Below are positions 25,038-36,668 of a stretch of 64,000 nucleotides of DNA, one piece after another (position 1 is the stretch's first letter; every line of letters starts with the position of its first letter). The stretch covers positions 62,001 to 126,000 of the forward strand of contig JAMDHS010000062.1 in the NCBI GenBank assembly GCA_029717555.1, read 5' to 3'. The notes under the pieces are model-generated. The model was not told the origin of the DNA. It saw only the letters and a program-made list of their open reading frames with translations, and did no database searches. The DNA comes from Peribolospora baueri (lineage: Eukaryota; Basidiomycota; Peribolosporomycetes; Peribolosporales; Peribolosporaceae). The position numbers were made by a program, and so were the translations under genes.

Positions 25038-26513
25038 CGTGCCTCTTCTCGGACGTTCAAGTGCGAGCTCGCCGAGGAGTTGGATGGACGATGAAGCGAA
25101 CGGAAGGCGGCGCGTCGATGTAAGACAGCTTCGACATCCACAAATGCAGATGGGCACAAGCGTCCCATCATCGATCGCATCACGTGCCCGCGGTTCGACG
25201 CGACGCGCGTGCCGCAGTTCGCCGACGGCCGTCGACCGGTGCGTGACGCCAACGCGGCCACACTTCGGTATCTTCACCTCTCTTGTTCTTTTTCCAAACG
25301 GCTCAGTCCGCCACTTGCCGTGCAAGCTCCTCGTTCGCGGTCTCCAGGAAAGGCTTGGTGGACGGCTTTGCTTTGATTTGCGCGGCGCTTGACGCCCAGG
25401 GCATGGGCGTGCGCTGTGTCGCCGTGAAACGGTTTGTCTCCATGCCGACCCGGAACGGCCACGCTAGGGTTGCCGTGCGCATCGGGCATTCTTTCATTTT
25501 CTCCCTAGCCACTCGTCGTATCCCAGACTGATACTGTTTCCACCTACGGACAGGGCTTGAATAGTAACTTGCATCCGTTCTGCATCATACGCAGCCCTCG
25601 TCATTCACCATCCTCAATAACTATGTCACTTTCAGCCCTGATTTATTGGGCGCAAGTCCGTGTGGTCTCTACGACTGAAGAGGACTACAGCAGGGCGGAG
25701 GTTTCGTTCATTTCGGCCGCTTCTCGCCTGGCAGCGACTTTGCTCTGGAACGACAACGTATTCGGCTGACTGACAAAGTGCCGAACATCGATAAGTTATG
25801 GGAAGCTGCCTTCTCATTCTCTCCTCCACTGCAGCAAACCGTACACGCCGTTTTCCGTGACTTGGCTACACCTCCTTTGTCGTCGCTCGGGTCGTCCCCA
25901 CACAATCGCTCTTTCCCCTTCCCTGGGCTCTTCGTCCATCCAGGTACCCTCCTTCTTCCCGCTCACATCTTCTCTTGACCTTGTTTTCTTTGCCGTGTCC
26001 TTTTCTTCTCGCCGACGCCAGTCTTCTTTGCCCCATCTCCCCCTTACCTCCCTTTCTTTCCACACGCCCCTCCTTCGTCGACGGCGTCGGCCACAATGAG
26101 GGTCATTGTGAGAACAGGGCACTCTCGACTCTGACCGTCCAACTTTTGTGTCCATCCTTCACTCTCCACGAGCTGTCTTTCATCTCGTCTCCGACGTTCT
26201 TTCACCACATACCTTCTTTCCCCCACCCGTGCAGCACAACACAGGAGCGTCGCAGGCTGGCCTGGAATCGCTACTTCTCTCAGCGACTCGGCTTTTATCG
26301 AGCGCAAGAACTTGTTGCTTCACGTTTTTATCACATCCACTTCCGTTCTACTTGGCTTTCCGATTCACTGGGCACCTTCTACCGCTTCTGCGTCGCCAGT
26401 CTCGGCCACGTCTCGACGCTTCTGCAGAAACAGGAGGGCGAGAGAGTTAGCACCGCTGTCACTATCGAGCGGCGGGAGAGCGGTAGGCTGGCCGCTTAGC
26501 TGAGACAGCACGG
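25038..26513. other. Divergent intergenic region
   Basis: 1.48 kb. A CACGTG box lies at 25181-25186, close to the CENP-L-like gene. From about 25860 to 26300 the + strand is very C/T-rich, as in promoters here. A - strand frame of 64 codons (25497..25303) is noted but not accepted. Confidence 0.4.
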
Positions 26514-29500
26514 ATGGCGCCCCTTTGTCTGTCACTGGTTACCGAGTTGTGAGGAAAGGGCTTGTTTTTTGAATGTAGAGGGGGAAGATTCTCTCAAATA
26601 TACTGATCACCTTCATTTTGCCTCCTTCCTGTTCATCCTGTGACTCACAGGCGCTGCGCCGGCCTCCTTCCAAGTCAATCGGTTACTCTCCTCGCAATTG
26701 ATTGCATTTTCATTTTCCCCGCCTTCTTCCTTGGGTTTGTTCTTATTCGGAACTATGGGAGGGGAAGGTTGTGAGTGTTTATTCCTGAACTTGACGGGCG
26801 TACGGGACGACCGTCCCGCAGACGCAGCGTGCAGCGTGCTTATTCTACAACCCGCTCTGACTACTCCTTTCCCCGCGAATAGGTACCAATTCCTCCTCTT
26901 CGGGCAGGGACTCTTCGTCGTCCTCCTCGGAGTGCTCGACGTTGCCAGCAAGTTCGCCACCGGCAGACTGTCCTTGAATGGCTACGCTGCTTTTGATCGC
27001 GTCATAGGTGTGTGCTCTCCCATACCATAGTCGGAAACATTTTGTCAGTCTCTGACATATTTTTGCTTCACACTCCTCGTGCAGGCGTCTTATCCGTTTT
27101 ACCCCTCTTGTTCTCCTTGCTCTACCTTTGGGTGCTCACCAAGCTCTCACTGCGCACCTTCATACAAGCCTCAATCGTCTGGCACACCCTCTTTGGTCTC
27201 GTTCCCCTCATCGGCGGCCTCAACCTGCTCGCCTCCCTCCTCGGCCTCGTGTACGGCTTTTTCGCCTCCACCGGTGCTTCAGACGAGTCCGGTCGACCCG
27301 CGCCCGGTCCTCCGAGGAGGGCCGTCCGATTTACCGACAATTGCGCCGAGATTATCTCCCGCCAGCTCGCCCAGGCCGAGCTGGCGTTCTTGCTTATCTT
27401 CCAGACTGTCGTCATTCTCGCTTTACTCCGACGAGTCAGCGTTAGGAACCGTGCCTATTCCCCTTCATCTCTTCGGAGAGGGTCGCCGGTCAGCGACGAC
27501 CCTGCGTCACCCGGCGGCTATCGAATGGGTCGTGCGCCCAGCCCGCGCTCGTCACCCTCGCAGAGCACCGTTGATGCGCCGCCTCTGGCGCTACCCTTGG
27601 TCTGCTTGGGGCTGTTCTTCGGTATCGTCGAAACCGGTTTAGGATTCGCTCAGCCTCAGCTCTTTTCCCTCGTCCTGGCTCGAAAGATTCTCGCCTTGGT
27701 CTTCTATGTCTGTTTGGTTCTCGCAGCAACGGCTGGGTCAGTGCAAGCTTCGCTCATGCGCGAGACCTCTCATCGTCTCCTGACGCGATCCTGTCGTCAT
27801 CCACGTTTTACGCTCCCAGGCTGCGAACGATGGCGGTGCTACAGGCTCGTCAAGATCCCGTCGGCGTCAAGTTCCGCATCGGCAACCCTCGCGGTTTCCA
27901 GCACCTCGGTACGGGCGATCCCTCTGGCGTGTCCGTCGGCGACACCATCAACATGTTGCAGAACCCGCTCAGGGCGGCGGCCATGAGCCTTACGCCGAAG
28001 CCTTGGCAGAGCCGGCTCGTTGACACTGACAGGGCACGGTTCGGCGACAGAACAGAACGTCTCCACGAGGTTAAGGCTAAGTCATTCGCATCTTCGTTCG
28101 ACGCCGGGCCGAGGGTGGTTGTGCGCAAGAGCATTTACGGCGTACCCAGTCTACACATGCGTGAATTCTCCGACCTCGACTTCGGGGCTGTGACCATACC
28201 TCAAAGCTGGCGGTTGTCTAGGTCGTCGAGCGGCAGCAGGTTGAGCGGCGACGAAAGGCTTGTAGACCCGATCGGCGGGCGCTACCGAGCGATGCGGAAA
28301 GCGTCCATCCTGGAGAAATCAGCCCCGGCTTTCGGTCTCGCCTACGTCGGAGAGAAATCCACCTTCGTCGTCACGGACGGGTACTCGCGGTACTTGACCG
28401 TTCACCCACGCAGTCCGGAGTCGTCCCGCACAGGAAACGGGATATCGATTCGTACGAGGCCAGACAGTGAGACGGACGTCACCCTTCTGAGCACCTCCAC
28501 TGATCGTTCCCCGAAGGTCTGGCACGACTCGAGCCAGACGAGCCAGCGCCTCATCGCCCAGGATCCCAACAACATTTCGAGACGCGATGAGCCACTCCCA
28601 AATCTCCCGTCCCAGGGCTTGGGCTCAAGGAACAGCGCGATCAGCGGCTCATTGTCCAGATCCTTCGTTTTCCCCAAACCCGTCCGTAGCAACGAGCCCG
28701 ACACTACTTCCGCCCCTGCCGATAGCATGAATACCGGCAGCAAACTGTCGCGAAAACCTTCGTCGCGACGCAAGCAACCCCCGGCCATCGAAGAAAAAGC
28801 AGAGCGGACGATCTCTGCCGCCGACAATGTTAATACCGGCTTGAGGGATAGCGGAGCGAGCAACTCCGAGAGCGCTGCCATTTTATTTCTGCCCGTCGGA
28901 GACTCGACGTTGGCTAGGAAGCGCCGTTCGACCATCCGGCACCGGTCAGACAGCGACAGGGAATGCTGGCCGCCATCGCAGTCGGCTCAGCTTCAGCATC
29001 CAGGTTCCGCCACCGGTGGCCCAGAGCGATCAGATCAGTGGCGAGCGCGGTCGCACTTCCGGTCGGACGAGCTTCTTCTGGATGACATCGAGTCCCGTTC
29101 CGCCGGATCTGGATGAATACGGTCACTCGCGCGGTCGTCCACAGATCGCTGAACGTGTGGCCCGACTCGAGGCGGCGCACGAGAGGGAGCAGCTTCGTCG
29201 TCTAGGCGTAAACTCTTCCAATTCTTCCCTCGAAAAGCATTCCGTTCCCGAAGCTGAGGTCGGCGTCGCTCATGGTGGAGACACGCCACCCGGAGCGTTC
29301 GTGGCCCATGTTGACCCCGGTTCTCTGCCACGCATCGACAAGGACGCCGGGGTGCTGCTCGAAGCTCGGGGGAGGTTCTACAACTCGACCGACGCGCATT
29401 CGTCCTTGTTCGATAGCTTCAGGGCGTCCAGTGCGTCGTCCATCTGGCTTGCCGGGCCGGATCACCACGAAGAACAGCAGCAAATTCATCAACGCGAAGC

Positions 29501-30119
29501 TTCTGGCTCGTCACTAGGCTCGTCATACCGTTCCCGAGACGACTCGTCCTACAACTCGTCCGCTATCCTGCGATCCTCCTTGTTCAGCTCGTCGCGGCCT
29601 CGTCGCCGCAGAGAGTCGGATCGCAACGAGGGAGGGTACTGGCATAACTACGGTGACAGCGTGGGGAGCGGCACGTTGAGCAGGGACACAAGCCAAAGCA
29701 GTCAATCTCCCCGGATGGTGCTGAAGCGCATTAATGCTGAGAGGAAGGGCACTCTCGAGTCCTCCCCGGCCGGTTCTCAGCCGCCATACACGCCCGTCTC
29801 TTCGTCCGCCGGCGGTCGAAGTGGGCAAGGACGAGGGTGGTCATCGAGCGGCGCCGAGCAGACGCACCGAAGGAGCGTAGTACCGTCTCTGTTGGAGATG
29901 GACATGTCCGCTCCTGGAAGTGGTGGCGGGGAAGGTGGAAAGATGATTGCTGGCGGCCATCGACGTGGTGGGAGTAGTGCGAGCAGAGGTGGTTCGGGAG
30001 CCAGTCTTACGTCGTTGGGCGGCATTCGACAAAGCGTGAGGGCGAGCGGAGGATGGCGCGAGGACGGGTCGCTTCCACCGCAGGGGATGAGGGAGATGTC
30101 GGTTGCTTATGCGATTTGA
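26514..30119 (+). CDS. Polytopic membrane protein with long disordered tail
   Basis: Family not recognised. Exons 26514..26548, 26651..26770, 26883..27007, 27085..27736 and 27820 onward, all phase-consistent. The first ~310 residues contain about seven hydrophobic segments (FIFPAFFLGFVLIRNYG, QFLLFGQGLFVVLLGVLDVA, VLPLLFSLLYLWVL, HTLFGLVPLIGGLNLLASLL, LAFLLIFQTVVILALL, LALPLVCLGLFFGIVET, ILALVFYVCLVLAATAG). A soluble tail of >700 residues follows, Ser/Arg-rich, with conserved-looking FRIGNPRGFQHLGTGDPSGV. Near 29095 the frame that carried the tail ends at a stop (29116) while a second frame continues to 30119 with the same style (RVARLEAAHEREQLRRLG). No plausible intron bridges them, so a one-base frame change or a base-call error is likely. 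Confidence 0.65.
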
Positions 30120-30302
30120 GGATGCCATTGCTCGATTTCCCCTCCCCACTTTCTTTCTTTCATTTCTTCTTTATTTGCGCTCTCTCTCGCTCCAGTCCGG
30201 AAAGTTGACTGCTTGGAGGAAAGTGAAGAGTCGTATGGATGGAACCACCTTCTCCGTGATGTGATCGTACAGAATGCCGTACATCGGATGACCTCCCACC
30301 AA

Positions 30303-31745
30303 TTAAGCTGTGATGCCCGCAGGGAGCATCATATCGTCCCCGATGGCGTCTCCTACCGCCGCCTCGTCGTCTGCATCCTCCTCCATCCCCTCGACGTCCG
30401 GGCCGCCAGCCAAAAGTTCCTCATCGGCCTCGTCCACCTCCAGCTCGACTACTCTGCCCTCGCCTCCGTCCAAATCATCATCGTCATCGCCCTCGTTGTC
30501 ATCCTCGTCCTCATTTTCCTGAGTCCAGTACGCCCTCGGAATGACACGGAACCTGGCTTGTCGCACGTTAAGCAACTTCAGGATCTGTGCCGGCTGAGAT
30601 TTGAGCGTCTCGCCGCGTTTGCAGACTGTGTAGGGTGCTTTTAAGGAGGGAACCCCGCGCACTAGAGTCGCGGGAATGCCGAGAGAGCGGAGTTGTGGAT
30701 CGAGGGAGTGTGCCAGGGGCTCGGAAGTCAGGACGTCAAGGATGGGACCTGGACAGGGGGATGAATGATAGTCGATGAATAAGGGCAGAACTTATTAGGC
30801 GATTGGGACCGCCGATAAACCGACGCTGCGAAGCAAGCTAACTCCGTCAACTAAAAAAATTTCATTGGCCTTACCTTCTGGAAGAACGATGTCCTCGGAC
30901 GCCTTGTTCCCTGCACGAGCGAAATCTTGTCGCTCGTAATCCTTGCACCAGTCGACGACCACCTCAGGCTTCTCGTTTGTGAAGAGAAGACCTACGTTTC
31001 CTTCCAGACGCTATAGAGACAAAAACAAGAGGGGGGGGCACGTGAAAAGGTAAAAGACGCATCAGGCTCTGCATCTTCTCACCTTGTAGAAGCCATACCA
31101 ATGATGATCGGTAAAGAAATACGGCGGAAATAAAGAACGCTGAAGCCCCGGCTTGCTCACCTTCGTCAGCTGGCTAAGGCCCGGTCGACACTCGTCCTCT
31201 GGAGTAGTGCCGAGCGCCTTTGCAATGACTTTGTTTCGACCATAGAGCAGTCGTGAGCCTTTCCAAAGGGCGCGTACCTCTTTGAGGTAGGAATTCCTGT
31301 GAGAATGAGGGAAGGAACGAAGGAGGAAAGGTGAGCACTTGTCGCGTAGCGCTTCCCAGTGTGGATGAATAAAAGGAATAGCAAGCTCACCGCATGTTGC
31401 CCACGGAGCTTATAAAGAACGGAGGAAATGAATGGGAGAGGGTTTAAAGTGAGCGGGGACTTCCGCTTTGCCTGGTCCTAAAGTCTAGCATCAACAACGT
31501 ACAAGAGATAGGCATAATTGAACTTGAGAGCGCACTCCTTCACCTACAATCAGCAAAGGCCGATTACAAAAAGCAAGATCTTCTTCTTCAGCCCAATATC
31601 GCATGAATTCTTGGTAGAGAATATATCAGGGGAACGAACAAGGAAACAGATCACGCACCTCCTCCATGAACTCTGCCTTGTCTTCCTTCGTCTTCTTAGC
31701 CGTCTTGGTGAGAGTAACGACCTTGTTGCGCTTGGCTCTTGGCAT
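30303..31745 (-). CDS. MRT4: Ribosome assembly factor MRT4
   Basis: P0-like factor that occupies the P-stalk site on pre-60S particles and is later swapped for uL10. Six exons on the - strand: 31745..31659, 31543..31503, 31408..31391, 31296..31161, 31010..30875, 30748..30303; phases close, 287 residues. N-terminus MPRAKRNKVVTLTKTAKK is the family hallmark; then NYAYLFSVGNMRNSYLKEVR, GRNKVIAKALGTTPEDE, GNVGLLFTNEKPEVV and PYTVCKRGETL. After the conserved domain there is an acidic tail of about 60 residues, longer than in yeast. The third exon is only 18 nt and supplies part of the VGNMR segment. Donor GTACGT after exon 2 is required to keep frame. Confidence 0.93.
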
Positions 31746-32011
31746 CTTGGGCAGATACTACGGCAGAGCCTGTGGGTAGGTGTGTAGGCAAAGGCAGCAG
31801 CGTGTGAGATGAGAAGGAAAGAGGAAGGAAGGAGGTTGTGCGACGGTGGGAACGACGATGGATCGTGGCCGTCCCAAGAAGGAAGAATCAACCTCGAAAT
31901 GCTGCGGCACCGAAATCTTCGACTGCGGCTATGACCTTCTTGACAGACGCCCTCTCCATCGCTCCATCTCTCGCCGTCGAGCCTCCGTCTATAGGGTCCA
32001 GTATTATCAAC
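31746..32011. promoter_or_regulatory. Divergent promoter MRT4 / DOHH
   Basis: 266 bp between the two likely start codons, so promoter elements of both genes overlap. An in-frame upstream ATG at 31931 could shorten this. Confidence 0.4.
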
Positions 32012-33628
32012 ATGGCAGCCCCGGACATGGTGCAGCTAGAGACACTGCTCCTCAACGTGTCTGGGAAAGTGCCTTTGCATGAGCGTTTCAAGGCGCTCTT
32101 CACCCTCAAAAACCTCGCTACGCCTCAGGCGATTCAGATCATCTCGAAAGGTGAGGAATGAGGTAGAGTCCAGCGCAAGCGAAACGGCTGTTGCGGTATT
32201 GTAGTCAGGCCTATTGAGGTTATCTGTGTAGCTCCTCGTGTATACCCCAACCGGAGCAAGCTCCTAGATGATTAACGTGCAATTGTCACTCTTTCCTCTT
32301 TTACGATGGGTAGGCTTCACCGACGACTCGGCCCTTTTGAAGCACGAACTCGCCTTCTGCCTCGGCCAAACGCATGATCCCACTGCCTTGCCTACGCTCG
32401 AGTCCGTGCTGTCTGACAAGTCCCAAGACCCCATGGTTAGACACGAAGCTGCTGAGGCGATTGGTGCCATCTCCCAGCCTTCTTCCCTCGCGCTCCTCAA
32501 GCAGTACCTCAACGACAACGACATCAACGTCAGGGAGACTTGCGAGATTGCGGTTGCAAAGATTGAATGGGATAATAGTGAAGAGGGAAAGAGGGAGAAG
32601 GAGAGAAAGAAGGCTGGAGAAGTGTGAGTGCTGCGCAGCCGGTTCGCCTCCGTATGATATGTTCTGTGCCGTTATTGCCGCTCAACCTTCGCGCCTCCAT
32701 CCACTACGTTCTGCTCTTACCGGACCCAGCAGAGACCCCTTCGGAAACACCATTGACCCCGCACCAGCCCTGTCGACTCGCTCGCCCATCGCTTCTGCGG
32801 CCTCGGCATCACCCGCCAGTGCCTCAGTCCCCCAACTCCGAGCGCAGCTGCTGGACACTTCCCAACCTCTCTTCGAGCGCTACAGGGCCATGTTTGGCCT
32901 TAGGAACGTGGGCACAGACGAGGCTGTTGAGGCGCTTGCGGAAGGTTTTGGTGACAAGAGCGCCTTGTTCCGGTGAGTTTTCAAGCGTCTGCATTTCTCT
33001 TTTGTCCCTCCTTTCTTTCGTCCAAGATTGTGCGCTCTTTCCTTGCTGAAATTGGACTTCTTGTTCCTCTTCACTTCTATTACAGCCATGAAATTGCCTT
33101 TGTCTTTGGTCAGCTAAGTTCACCACACTCCGTTCCACCTCTTATAAGAGTACTGAACGACGAAAAGGAGCACGAGATGGTCCGGCACGAGGCCGCGGAG
33201 GCGCTCGGAGGTATCGCCACTCCGGAGATGCCCGAGGTGGTGGAGAATCTGAGGAAGTGGTGCGGCCAAGGGCCGAGGGTTGTGAGGGAGAGTTGTATTG
33301 TCGCTATGGCGGAGGTGCGTGTGGCGTCTCGGCGTGTCCCTGCGCGATACGTATGTGTCCTATGGGGAATGTTGTTTATTGACCAGCGACGTCGTTTGGT
33401 TTTTTCTCTCTTCCCCCTCTTCCCTCTATCCCCTTGCTTCCGCTGGTGTAGTACGATTATATGAACGACCCCAACGCCTTCCAGCCCCTAGACGGCGTGT
33501 CGCTCGCGACTGCTTCGGAGGTGGGTACTGCAAGGCCTCCCAAGAGCATAGGATGGGGCTCTGGTCGCATCAGTCAAGGCAGTGTAGACGGAAGGAGTGA
33601 TCCCTTGCCCACCAGCGACTTTCGCTAA
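32012..33628 (+). CDS. LIA1: Deoxyhypusine hydroxylase
   Basis: Di-iron HEAT-repeat enzyme that completes hypusine on eIF5A. Exons 32012..32150, 32314..32623, 32733..32972, 33086..33314, 33452..33628; phases agree, 364 residues. The four His-Glu metal motifs are present in two pairs: LLKHELAFC and [10 protein letters not shown] in the first half, [10 protein letters not shown] and [10 protein letters not shown] in the second. Also [36 protein letters not shown] and VRESCIVAM, all standard. The linker between halves is longer than in humans and Ser/Ala-rich. I chose [13 protein letters not shown] at 32012 because the family starts there; an in-frame ATG at 31931 would add 27 residues. The last exon (59 codons) is variable and may be mis-ended. 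Confidence 0.93.
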
Positions 33629-34397
33629 TGAACCTTTGCCCTTCCGTTCCTCTCTTTTTCGTTCGTAACCATCTGCTCTACTTTCACCTCATACGTCGCA
33701 GGTCGCCGCTGCTTGAGCTGCTCATGTCCGTTGTACGATATATTCGGAGCCGATACCTCCAAAATTTGCGCAATTGCGCAAGACTTCAAGTGCTCGTCGC
33801 TTCCTTTTTCTCCCTTCTTCACGGTACGCTCTGTAGGATTACTTGCCCGACCGACATCCTTCGTCTTTCTCTGGGAAACCCCGTAGCATAGCAGGACGGC
33901 CGACCGACTCTATGTCGCAACGAAGAACGACATACCTCCGGCTTCCGAAGCCGAGACGACACTACTTCTACCCGATCCGGCTTTCGTTAACTTCCCGACC
34001 GCACCCTGACAGAATTCACCTTGTCGCTTCGAACTCGCTGCACAACTCCATACCAGCTACCTCACCTATAGTGTACATACACTAACACTCTTTGTTATCA
34101 GCGGATATTACAAGGAGATCGGACTAGGTGCGCTATAAAGTAAAACAGTGATGAGATGGGCGACCTCTTCCACTGTCACAACAGAACGTCGCCCAAAACT
34201 TCGTCACTTCAAGAGACAAACCTGTGATGTACTACCGCCTAGCTGAGTCAACGAACAAAGCTCTTCTTCTCCTTCGTCCCGCGCATTGCCAAGACCATAC
34301 ATTCGCGCCACCTTCTTCACCTTCCAGGTCAGTCTCCCCTCCCCTCCTATCCAGCTGCCCAACAAAAGATCCGCCAAAAAGTCACCCCATAGCTCGT
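33629..34397. other. Convergent intergenic region
   Basis: 770 bp between DOHH (+) and VTC1 (-). Lower GC than the genes. No gene or repeat recognised. Confidence 0.4.
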
Positions 34398-35211
34398 CTA
34401 CTTTTCTTCCTTGAAACGAAGATAAAAGTTGACGAGCACGGCGATGAGGAGGAGAATGGACAGAATCGTAGGGCCTATGCGAGGAAGAGTAGAGCGTAAA
34501 CAGTAGCGCATCAGTCAGCATTTGGACGTCGCAAACGAAGAAAATGATGGACAGGCGGGGCATGTGTTTAACCAAAAAAGCATAGACAATACTCACCGAG
34601 TCTGTCGTCATACGGTCCAGAGCCACGCTTACGTATGGCGTTAGCGCGCCAATGGAAAGTAATAAGGGCGTATACCATGACGGCCATCGCTGCATCACCG
34701 GGTGAAAGAGGCCAGTCAATTAGCACCGCGTGAGATCAAGCAAAGACACGGGGCCATGGGCAGTGGGTACGAGCCTTGTCATAAAGGATGCAACAAATAA
34801 AGAGACGAACGAAGGAAAGCAAACTCTACTCACCAACAAAGGAAAACATCGCAGCGCTGATACGGCCAATCTTATCACCAAAGTTGAGAAGCCCAGCGGC
34901 GAGGCTGGAAAGGATGACAGTGAAGTTGAGCCATGAGAGGACTGCCGACGGTCGGGTACGAATCCGTGTACGTATGTGTTCAATCCCGAACAAAAAGTGA
35001 AGAAAGCAAACCAGCCAAGCAAATCAGCCCGTCAGCACCAACCAGATCAACACAAGGTAATAAGAAGAACAAAAACGAGGGCCTGGGAGGGGCGTCCGAG
35101 ATGGATGTACGCACAAGTACGCTCGTTGGCAAAGAAGACCTTCGGCTCAACGCGAACGGGCAGGGCAATGCGTTTGCCCGCCGTGCGCTGAAGGAGTGGC
35201 TGGGTGGACAT
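34398..35211 (-). CDS. VTC1: Vacuolar transporter chaperone VTC1
   Basis: Small membrane subunit of the VTC complex that makes polyphosphate and moves it into vacuole/acidocalcisomes. Exons on the - strand 35211..35115, 34941..34834, 34689..34597, 34474..34398; phases close, 124 residues, family length. Sequence [20 protein letters not shown] then [19 protein letters not shown] is the diagnostic VTC1 opening; three membrane helices follow ([54 protein letters not shown]) with [20 protein letters not shown] between 2 and 3. Shares a 348-bp promoter with NAA10. In yeast VTC genes answer to the PHO system, and a PHO85 homologue is in this window. Confidence 0.96.
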
Positions 35212-35559
35212 GATTGAGGAAACAGACGGGAACAAGAACGAGAAAATGTGAAGAAAGGTAAGGCAACAAGGCCAAAAGAGAGACGCGCGGGCAAGCAAGG
35301 TGCTGATAGGAATGGAGGCGGAGACGAGAAAGGCAAGCGAATGGCTTGACTGTCGTCTGTCTCACTTAAGCACACCTTGGCACGTGCGCAACGGGCGGGA
35401 CCGCACGTGACGCCGGTCGCCGCCCAACGCCGCGTCCCGCCGAGAGCGCTTCGCCCTCTTGCGATGATCCGTCAAGGGCCGTTCCTCGTTTTGGAAGAAT
35501 CAGATAGATAATACATCGTCGGCGCCGTGCGAGGGAGAAAGAAAGCAAAGTTAGACAAG
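35212..35559. promoter_or_regulatory. VTC1/NAA10 divergent promoter with two CACGTG boxes
   Basis: CACGTG at 35381-35386 and 35404-35409, 23 bp apart. CACGTG is the core of bHLH sites such as Pho4, which drives VTC genes in yeasts, but also of Cbf1. Their role here is inferred. Confidence 0.5.
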
Positions 35560-36490
35560 ATGAACATCCGACAAGCGACAGTGAGTGGATGAGCTCCAGG
35601 GAGTCCCGAGCTCTTCAATTGAACCTCATCCCTCACGCGTCGGGCACACCGCTCGGACAGGTGAATGACCTGCTGGGCATGCAGAACTGCAACATGCACA
35701 ACCTTCCCGAGAACTACACTATGCGGTATTGTGAGTTGTGCGTCGGTGATGTGGTCTGCATGACCCGGCCGGAACAGATACAATGAAGCAATGTGGCTTA
35801 ATCCACCTCGCCTTCTTGTCCCCATGTTCCTGCAGACCTCTATCACGTCCTCACCTGGCCTCAGCTCTCGTACGTCGCTGAGGACGAGAAGGGCCGGATA
35901 GTGGGTTACATTCTAGGAAAAATGTGAGTGGTATTGTGTGTGTAGAGGGGCGAGTAACTGAAAGGCCGGCGTGGACCAATTTCCTTGCTTCCTTGTCCCA
36001 TGATGTGTACACAGGGACGAAGAGCCTTCGGACGAGCCCCACGGTCACGTCACCTCCATTTCTGTTCTGCGCACTTATCGACGACTCGGCCTCGCCAACA
36101 AGCTCATGAAGCAGAGTCGTGAGCCGTCTTTTCTCTTCTCGCCGCTTCTGAGTGGGCAGCCTACCGATCTACCGCTCCCTTCTTCTTATCGTTTTCAGAG
36201 ACTCAAATGAAGGATGTCTTTAAGGCAGCCTATGTCTCCCTGCACGTGCGAAAGACGAACCGGGCGGCGCTGCAGCTATACCGCGACACGCTCGGGTTCG
36301 AGGTGAACGAGGTTGAGAAGGGATACTGTGAGTCGAGGTGATCGGCCCTTTTGTCATTCTGCGCATACGTGGCTTCTATAGATGCTCTATGAGCGAACTC
36401 ATCCCATTCGGTTATGCGAATCTCTACTTTCTTTCCGTCGTCCCAGATGCCGACGGCGAAGACGCGTACGCCATGCGCTTACGACTTTGA
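35560..36490 (+). CDS. ARD1: N-alpha-acetyltransferase catalytic subunit (NatA)
   Basis: Catalytic GNAT subunit of NatA, acetylating N-termini of nascent chains together with Nat1. Six exons: 35560..35580, 35661..35730, 35836..35923, 36015..36118, 36199..36327, 36447..36490; phases close, 151 residues, compact like other small NAA10 proteins. It reads [64 protein letters not shown] (the acetyl-CoA loop R-R-x-G-x-A), [19 protein letters not shown] and [15 protein letters not shown]. The C-terminal extension seen in yeast and humans is absent. First exon is 21 nt. Divergent from VTC1. Confidence 0.97.
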
Positions 36491-36668
36491 TCCCGACGGT
36501 ACCGCCCAGTCTGTATCATAGACTTTGTCTCTGAGGCGATTATGCAACCGGATTGTTAAAGGTTTGCTTTTTCTGCTTCAGCCACCTTTACCGTGCGTCG
36601 TCAATGTGAAGGGGGGGTGGGCGTCTCGCCTGTCGCGCTCTTCGGTCAATTTTGACTTTTGCGGAACA

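Noticed and set aside
25303-25497. 64-codon minus-strand ORF upstream of the CENP-L-like gene
   Set aside because: No recognisable content, overlaps other open frames, and lies in the likely promoter or 5' UTR; could be a uORF but cannot be supported.
26698-27030. Unspliced frame starting at ATG 26755 for the membrane protein
   Set aside because: Splicing at 26770/26883 gives a better continuous membrane helix and uses good donor and acceptor sites.
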